Shown: positions 45,201-54,200 of the stretch, piece by piece
Layout of the letters: every line of letters starts with the position of its first letter
Numbering within the stretch: the stretch's first letter is position 1
NCBI GenBank assembly: GCA_951640165.1
Contig: OX621265.1
Coordinates: forward strand, 22,147,001-22,211,000
Reading direction: 5' to 3'
Source of the DNA: Pseudoips prasinana
Lineage: Eukaryota; Arthropoda; Insecta; Lepidoptera; Nolidae
DNA length: 64,000 nucleotides
The notes under the pieces: model-generated
What the model was told of the DNA's origin: nothing
Database searches by the model: none
Seen by the model: only the letters and a program-made list of their open reading frames with translations
Made by a program: the position numbers and the translations under genes

Positions 45201-48200
45201 TTGACCATATTTAATATTTTTGATGATGATGAATTGGCCACCGATTTATTGAAATTATTGTAGCTTTGGTATGGTTTGTGGTTGTAGTGGTTTGTTGGTG
45301 GTTTTGGCGCATTTTCTTGTTTACGCCTAAATGCATCTAATGAGGTGAATTTACCTTCTAGGTAACGCAGAAAATCCTTCATGGATGGTAATTCTCTGGG
45401 ATTTTCTAAGGACTCTATATAGTCATTATGGGATACTGCATCAAGTTTTTGTGATAACAGATAAACCAATAATGGGTCCCATGTTTCCGTGTTTACACCT
45501 AGTTTTTGGATGGCATGTAAGCATTCGTTAGTTGTGTCGTGTAACCTTTTAGGCGAATTTGCCGTTTTAATTTGCATAATGGGCAAATTCAAAAGCGTAC
45601 TTATATGTGAAGTAAAAATTACTTTTTTATTATTATATCGCTGGTTGAGGATTTCCCAAGATGCTTGGTAGTTTTCTGAAGTAATAGATAAATGCTGAAT
45701 AAGCTTTTCCGCCTCGCCTCGGAGTTTACTTTTTAGAAATTGTAGCTTTTGGGCACTAGGTAAGGTTGGGTTATTATGTATTGCCTCCTGGAAAAGGTCC
45801 TTAAATGAGGTCTACTGCTGGTAACTGCCTGAAAAAAATGGTATGTCCATTTTGGGTGTTGTTTTTTCCCTGTGCGACACGGACCACATTTTACGGTTTA
45901 TTGCTTTTTTGGTATCGTTGTATATTTTTTCGTACTCACAAAATTCAGTTTCGTACGATTGGTAGTCGCCATTGAGTTCACTATCGATATCCCAATGCAA
46001 ACTATCGATTACTGACCAGCGTGACTGTAATGTTTTGAGAACATCCTCAAACTCCCATTTGTCGGTCATGGTATCGACATCCACAGTACTGACAGTTCGA
46101 GAAAATGCCTTAAAATTACTACGTTGCTTCCGAATCATCTCGTCAAGCTTACTGTTGATACCTTTAGAAGTGAATGTAGTTGGCATGTTAAGAGGTGGTA
46201 CAGTATCCGGGAGTGCTGGCTGGAAAGCTGGTGAAGTATCTCCGGTTGGTAATTGGAGTGGAGTTGCAGGTCTAAGAAGTGGTGTGGTTGGTTTAGTAGT
46301 GGCTGATTGATAGTCACCGATCGTCTGTCTTGTCTGCGTATAGAAATTTTTGGTGTTTCCGTACTCATCATGTGCAAAGTACGAATGAGACTGGTCACCA
46401 ATTTCGCACAACTGCACATGATTCGCGTGGAATTCTTTCCAATACGAATCTAGGGTTTCTAACCTACGTCTAATGTAATCTGGTGTTTTGCGATCACGAC
46501 CATCCTTCTTGAAATTAACCAGAATTTGGTTCATGCCCGCCATAATTTGCTGTTGGTTCTCGAATAAAGCCTCCATTGTAGTGGTATTTAAAATTGGTTA
46601 AAATAAAAGATCTTACTTGAGAGCCTGGTGTTGTCTGCTAATCAATGGACTGGTTACCGTACGTCTACAGCGCTGGATTCAAACAGGAAACACTCGAACG
46701 AGGAAAGGTCTCACAGGCACTATGCTTTGCACGACACAAACACTCGCGAATGGAACCTTTTTTGCTCGAAGGACCATGTATAGACTAGTGCGTGGTGATA
46801 ATAGAAAGTCGTAGGTTAGAGTTATGGTAATTATGTTGTATTCACTGAACACTAATCTAAGATGAGGTTGAGATGGTGATTGTGTATGGTAATATATGAA
46901 TAGTAAAGTGACTCAACGTGGTAGCCGACCGAGGTACGATTCACTACTAATGAAATTACATGAATATAATAAGTATGAAACCACGCGCTACGCTAAAATG
47001 CTGTCGGTGCAAGTGCAACGCACTTAGCCCGTACAACTCATGTGTTTTACAACTTTTTATTTGATATTTAAAAGAGAAATACAACTATCCGTAATATCCG
47101 TAAAATCAGGATAATTATGCAAGTCAAATCCGGATTTGAAAATCGGCGGATATCCGGATAGTATGGATATCCGGATATCCGGATTGCAAGCTCTAGCAGT
47201 ACATTCCACATGAGCATAGACTGAATATCTACAATATAATATATGTATTTCGAAATATATAGTTTTGATAACTTATTTTTTTTTTATTTTCGTACATAAC
47301 TAACTACTAATGCAATGTCCCGCTTGAATGTTTATGTAACTCTACGCGCATCACAAAAATTACGTAAGTAAGTATATCCTTCCGAGGTCGTTTATTTATA
47401 TACATGCGGCCATCTCATCCCAAACTAAGCAGAGCTTGTACTATGGTAACCAGATAACTGATATACTACTTATACTACTTTTCTTTTGTAAATTCATATT
47501 TACATATATAGATAACACCCAGATTCAGGACAAACAGACATGTTCATGCACACAAATATCTGTCCTGTATGGGAATCGAACCCACGACCTCCGGCGTAAA
47601 AAGCAAGCACTTGCCAAACACGGCTCGTCAAAACGTTGTTTTTTCTATACTATTTTTTATTTCTATACTAAATATTTATACTACTTGTTTTCTCTCTGGA
47701 AGGTAAAATAAAAACATTAGACTTTAGGCAGCATTGACAGCTAGTTGTTTATTCATAAGTTTTGAATCAAAGGGAGTGGCTACACGTTTTCTCCTCTCTT
47801 TTTTAGGGCCCCGCAAACGGGCCACCGGCCTCAGCGACTCGTGGCGCCACGTCCTTTGTTACCGCCCGAACAAGGTGATCGTTGGCCGCAACTAGTGGTC
47901 GGTGGCCGCAACTAGTGGTTGGTGGCCGCAACTAGTGGTCGGTGGCCGCAACTACTGGTCGGTGACCGCTACAATTGGTTACTCTCGTACGGAATAGCGC
48001 TTAAGCTATTTAAACTTACAATACAATTAGCTAGTTAAACTTACAATACAGTTATAAAATACTTTTAATAACCACGACATCTCTGATATTGATCAAGTGT
48101 ATAAGTTAAGCACACTCAGTTTGTTCAAACTCATTGGGTAACACTTTACGTAGCTTATGTTTTAAACATTGTGTACTCATCTTATGCTTACTGTGGTCTT

Positions 48201-51200
48201 GTCTAAGGCATGAGAGTTTATTGAAGACTGTTGGCATCAGATACTTCTTGCTTCTTAAGCCATAATAGTTTTTCGTTGTAGTTTGAACATATATATGTTC
48301 TCGTACGCGTCTGGTGTTGTAGGCGTTCTGGATTCGTACTTTAAATTATTCACTGTAGTATTGCTCAAGTACCAACAAGTATTTGACCTTCTCATATATC
48401 GGCAGTATGTTAAATTTAACAAAAAGTTTAGAATAGTTATCTTGATATAGGCAGAATATGATGTTTTCATTTATAATTTACTTTTAAGATCTATCTATTA
48501 TCTATTTCTACATTACCATATTCATGCAAATAAATATATTGATTGATCGATTGATCGATTGATAATCTATCTTCGTTCTTGAAACGACAATATATTTTTT
48601 AAAAAGCGAATTTGTAGTGTTTTTATAGTATCTAGGTAGGTTTTAAATGTGCGACCATATGTACATAATCCATAGCTCAGCAGTGACTCGGCGAGGGCAA
48701 AGTAAATTTTACGAAGCTTTTGGCGAAAGTTTGTGAGTGTGTTATGTTTGTTACTTCTACATGTCTAAGAGCTAGCGCGCACTGGTGACTTTTGTCAGTG
48801 TGACAGTTTTGTCACTCTTATCAAGTCCGTGGATATGTATGGAGATGCGCGCATGTTACGACGTGACAACTGGGTGACATTTGTGTACGCCGACCGGCGA
48901 ACAAGCCCGTGACGAAACTGCCACCGCGCCGTTAGGTTTTCATAGCGGTGCGCGCACTGGTGACAAAATTGTCACTCTCGTCGTCGGTCGTTCGCCATTT
49001 GCATTCTGACTACCGACTTTGGCGCGCATGGACACTAGAGAGACCTCCGGAAATGCAGAGGCCATTGATTGCGTAGATTATACTAGGGATGATGATGAAG
49101 ATGTACCACAGCGAAGCCAATATCCCCGAAAGAAAAAAACTAAAGTAATGTCTTACGAAGAAAGGCTTCTGGACATTTTAAATAAAAAAAGGGTTGACGA
49201 TAACAAGTTCATTGAGGCTGTGAGGTATAATAAAAGCAGTTGTGATGACGATGACGGATAAAACCATTTTGCGTTATCCTTGGTGCCATTTTTAAAAGCA
49301 ATCCCGGAGGAAATAAGTTAAAAGTACAGAAACAAAACTCCCACAGTACCCATCGAATCTCCTATGAATAGTTCAGCTTCTAACACTCATTCGGAAATAT
49401 CTAAAGCAAATCTTGGGATGTTCTCGAAGTTTATAATACATAGTATAGAACTTTCCACGTAGTAGCCTGTCACTCCAAAGGGGGTGTAACCAGTATTCTT
49501 TGCGCTTTCTTTTTCTCCTCGGTCTCATGAGTTCACAGAGAATGACCGTCTCTTCGAAATCCATATAGGCAAACGACGCTTCCATTTCAAAAAAAAAAAT
49601 TGTCACTGTCACCTTTCGTGTGCGTACTCCACTTTGGTAACGTGACGTGACAATGACAACAACTTTATTGTCACGCTGACAAAAGTCACCAGTGCGCGCT
49701 AGCTCTATAAGGCTGGAGCGATTAAATTTGGTATGAAGTTAGCTGACATCCTGGATTAACATATAGGCTATAATTTATAAAGTTTAACGCGGGTAAAAAC
49801 GCGGGGCACAGCTAGTAATTAAATATAACTAAAAATTAAACGACATAATTATGTCAAAATAAAGTGTGAAGCTTGTCATGCGTCCGACTCGCACTTGACA
49901 AGGGTTCCAAACAATTATTTCTGAAATTATATTTTGTCACGGAAAGTGTTATTAATATATATCAATGTTGCCAACATGGCTACATTAATATATTTTCAAG
50001 AAAACGCGCAGGAAAAAGTGGAGAAGAGGCCTAGGCAGGTACCATATTCTTCATTAATCTGCTCAGTAGTCGACGGGTTGGTTGGTAAATGCTTGCCTTT
50101 CACGCCGCAGGTCGTGGCTTTGATACTACGGTATAGCACGTTGTTTTTAAACATGCCATTACAATTACAGTCCGGTATTTGATAAACGAATTTGTCGACA
50201 GAGCTATCAAATGAACCAGATGTGTATAGCGACATGTCAGTCAATGATCTCAGTCAGTCGGACCCCGAAGATGACTTGCCGCTGATTCAAACGAAGTATG
50301 AAGAATCAAATACGGAATCTTATATTTATACAGGTAAATATTTGATAAATAAATAATAATGATCTTAATTAGAATATAAGAAACACGCTGATACTGCGCT
50401 GTAATTTGTTTAATATAAATCCGTGTACTTAAATATCTATTTCTAACAGACGCCAGCAAATCAAGGTACCCCAATCTGTCAAATTTTCCCAATTGAAAGT
50501 GAACCTTACGCTTATGTGATAAAGTTGAAAATCTATAAAAGAGATTTGATAGCTTGTAGGAGCTGCATGTGCTGGCGTCTGTACCTAGAAATAATTATAT
50601 TGTTTACTTAACTATATAACTACCAACATGTTTTGACTATTTACGAGCGCTTTTTTACAGTCTACGTGAATAAAAACCTTTTTTCTTTTTTTTTCAACAG
50701 AACCATTCCATGATAACGACGTCTTAGAGACAAAACCATTTGAGGTATTATCCCAGTCGGAACCACAGGATGGTATGATTCTGTTCCAGCCGGAACTTAT
50801 TACACGTAAGTACGTCTGGCCTGCTTGTCTAGTGGTAAGTGACTCTGACTGCTAAGCCTAAGGTGTGGGTTCGATCTCCATTCAGGACAAATCTTAGTGC
50901 TATCACAATTATACAGGCTGGTAGAGGAGTTGACGTTCAAACGCAACATTTAGATACTTTATGATTAGGAGTATCCGAATCACCCCCATGTATGTTCTAC
51001 GATTTTGCGTTTTATTGATACTTTGAAAATGTATGGTTCCTGAACTCAAACCCTAAGTTTGAACTTTCAAATAAATTCTAAGTCAGTTCTGCAATTATTA
51101 GATAAACCATACTTTATAGGGTGTTAGGTTAAACTATGCTAATTAATTATCACAGAAAAACTGAACCAAAAATGTTCAACACACCGAGAATAAAATTGTG

Positions 51201-54200
51201 GTAATGGAAATTTACGAAAAAAATCATTAAATAAATTATATCTCGAAAACTACGCAAAATCATTTAACATACATGGGGGTGATTCGGATACTCCTCATCA
51301 TAAAGTATCTAATTTTTCCGTTTGAACGTCAACTCCTCGGCCACCCTGTATATTGTGTGTCTGGGTGTAATTTATTTATGTAGTTTAAGTATAAATGTGG
51401 ACTTAATGTCTTAGACATTTTCTCCCAGTAAACTTTAAGGTGGTGCAGAGATGACAAGATAGGTTGATTAGGTAGATATATTGCATGATGAAATAAAGAT
51501 GCCTGATGAAATAAAGGGCCTGGAATGATTATAGGAAAATGAAAGGAATTGTAAAGGATGTGGTGAACGAAAAGAAAAATGAACAAAAGGATAATTTTGA
51601 TAGAAGGTTGTCTAAGGATTTTCAGACGAACATTAAGTTTTTCTGGAAATCCGTTAGATCAGTAAGAGGCATAATTCAAACCACAGAACTGAAATCCATA
51701 CGAGACCAAGATGGAAATATAGTGAAAGGGGAAGAATGCGTGTTAAAACGTTGGAAGGAGTATTTTGAAAGTTTGTATGAAAGAGGTGTAACAGAGAGTG
51801 AATGTAGTTCACTAAGTATAGGCAAGAACAAATGTAAAGATGACATTGGTATGGATCAGATTGTGAAAGCTATTAAGGGTATGAAATCAGGTAAGTCACC
51901 AGGGTATGACAGGATAACTTCCGAGATGCTGAAGGCTGGACATGGCGTCATAGCGAGTCAGCTGTGCAGCCTTTTCAATTTATGCTATACCACCGGCCAA
52001 GTGCCAAGTGATTGGTGCAAGGCTGTCATCGTACCTCTTTACAAAGGGAAAGGCTCACGCCAAGACTGTAAAAACTATAGGGGCATTAGTCTGCTCAGCG
52101 TCGTTGGTAAGTTGTATGCAAAAGTATTGGTTGAAAGAGTTGTGAAAGAAACCGTTGCGAAAATATGGGATGCACAGGCAGGTTTTCGGAAAGGAATGGG
52201 ATGCACGGATCAGGTCTTTTCTCTGCGAAGCAGAAACCAAAAGGTTTACTGTGCCTTCGTAGACTTAGAAAAGGCCTACGATAGAGTGTTGAGGAGTGAA
52301 CTATGGTCGGTACTGTCCATGTATGGGTTGAACGACAACCTTGTTCAAGGACTGAAATCTCTTTATAGGGATTCCAGAGCTTGCGTGAGGATTAACGGAT
52401 CATACACCGAGTGGTTTAGCATCCAAAAGGGTGTTAGACAGGGATGTGTAGCGTCACCGTGGTTGTTTAACCTATTCATGGATAGCTGTTTAAAAGATTT
52501 GAAAGAAAGTGAATGCGGTGTAAGGATGAATGAGTTACTCATCAAATGTCTGCTTTACGCTGATGATCAAGTTTTACTTGCATCATCGGCGGACGAGTTG
52601 CAGGTGATGGTAACAAGTATGCATGAATCTTTTGAAAGGAAAGGGATGAAAATGAATGTAGGTAAGACGGAAGTAATGGTATTTGAGAGGGATGAATACA
52701 CGACAACGTGTGATATTGTGATTGGAGGAGAGAAAGTCGAACAGGTGAATGAGTTTGTATATTTGGGAACTTTGTTTACGAGAGATGGGAAATATGAAAA
52801 AGATATTGTTAGAAGAGTAAATGCGGGGAACAGAGTGAATGGGGCACTACACGCCTTTATGAGTAGCCGGCAAGTATCAAAGAAGGCTCGACTAGCCGTG
52901 CATGATGGAGTGTTAGTGCCAACTTTAATGTATGGTGAAAAGTGAAAGTTGGGTATGGCAGAAAAAGAATGAAAGTAAAATAAATGCAGTGGAAATGAGA
53001 GCTCTGAGAAGTATGTGTGGTGTGACTTTGAGAGACAGAATTCGAAATACTGATGTAAGTGAGCGTTGTGGTGTGAAAGAGGATGTAGTCACAAAGATTG
53101 AAAAAGGCATGCTGAGCTGGTTTGGCCATTTAGAAAGGATGAATGAAAGAAGATTGACAAAAGAAGTATACCTGGCCTGTGTGAATGGGACAACCGGAAG
53201 GGGAAGACCACGTCGAACATTCTCTGACCAAATTGGAGATGTTCTCAAGAAAGGGCAGGTCAGAAGTACCCTAAACCGGCGAGCATGTATGAAGAATATA
53301 ATGACAGTAATCGAGGCAAAAGAAGTATGCAAAGATCGTGACAAATGGAAATCCGTTGTCTCTGCCTACCCCTCTGGGAAATAGGCGTGAGTCTATGTAT
53401 GTATGAAATAAAGATATGGTACAGTTGAAAGAATTATGTTTAGTAGTATATATATAAGTAGTATATATATATCAGTAGTATATATATATGTTTAGTAGTA
53501 TGGTAGTGACCACCGACCACTAGTTGCGGCCACCGACAACTAGTGGTGGGCACTGATCACTAGTTGCAGCCACCGACTACTAGTTGCAGCTCCTGTGCAC
53601 TAGTTGCGGCCACCGACCACTAGTGGCTGCCACCGGCCACCTTCGTTCGCGCGGTAACAAAGGACGTGGCGCCACTGGTGGCTGAGGCCGGTGGCCCGTT
53701 TGCGGGGCGCTAAACAGAGAGAGGAGAAAACGTTTAGGTACTCCCTTTGATTCCCGAACGTATTTATAAACAACTAGCTGTCAATGCTGCTTAAAGCCAA
53801 GCTAAAGTGTGAAGTTTGTCATGCGTTAGTCCGACTCGCACTAGTCAAGGGTTCCAAACAATTGTTTCTGAAATTATAAATTATATTTTGTCACCGAAAA
53901 GTGTCATTAACATATATCAATGTTGCCAACATGGCTACATTAATATATTTCAGAGCCGCATGGAAAAGTGTAGGGGAGGCCTTGGCAGGTACCATATTCT
54001 TAATTAATCTGTTCAGTAGTCGACTGGTTGGTTGGCGTGGTTGGTAAATGCTTGCCTTTCACGCCGCAGGTCGAGGTTTTGATTACCACCCAGGACAGAC
54101 ATTTGTGAGCATGGCCATCTGTGACATGTCTGTATATTTATTGGACGGTCACCGTAGCCTAGTTGATAGTACTCCTGCCTAAGAAGCTGGTGGTCCTGGG

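Larger units (their letters stand above)
38721..47035 (-). mobile_element. BEL/Pao LTR retrotransposon with env-like gene
   Basis: 8315 bp, antisense to the zinc-finger gene. LTRs of 259 bp at 38721-38979 and 46777-47035 begin TG and end CA and differ at about five positions. The 5-bp target duplication actca is at 38716-38720 and 47036-47040. Gene order on the - strand: gag, protease-RT-RNase H, integrase, env-like. It is inactivated by stops and frameshifts described under each gene. Confidence 0.95.
35309..47195 (-). mobile_element. hAT transposon with transposase pseudogene, split by a BEL element
   Basis: The left end tagggcttgcaatatccg pairs with the right end, whose reverse complement is tagagcttgcaatccg. 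Both ends carry repeated tatccggata palindromes (35335-35400 and 47140-47180). Flanks gtcagtgc and gcagtaca may be a degraded 8-bp duplication. Without the nested element (38716-47040) it is about 3.56 kb, normal for hAT. The BEL element entered upstream of the transposase start. Confidence 0.8.
48768..49706. mobile_element. PIF/Harbinger transposon, internally deleted
   Basis: 939 bp with inverted ends of about 32 bp (agagctagcgcgcactggtg). It lies inside an antisense R2 repeat whose halves are 48721-48767 and 49707-49815. The flanks taa and tat may be an imperfect 3-bp duplication. It keeps remnants of both Harbinger genes in divergent orientation. A second copy of the end motif gcgcgcactggtgac is at about 48952. 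Confidence 0.85.
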
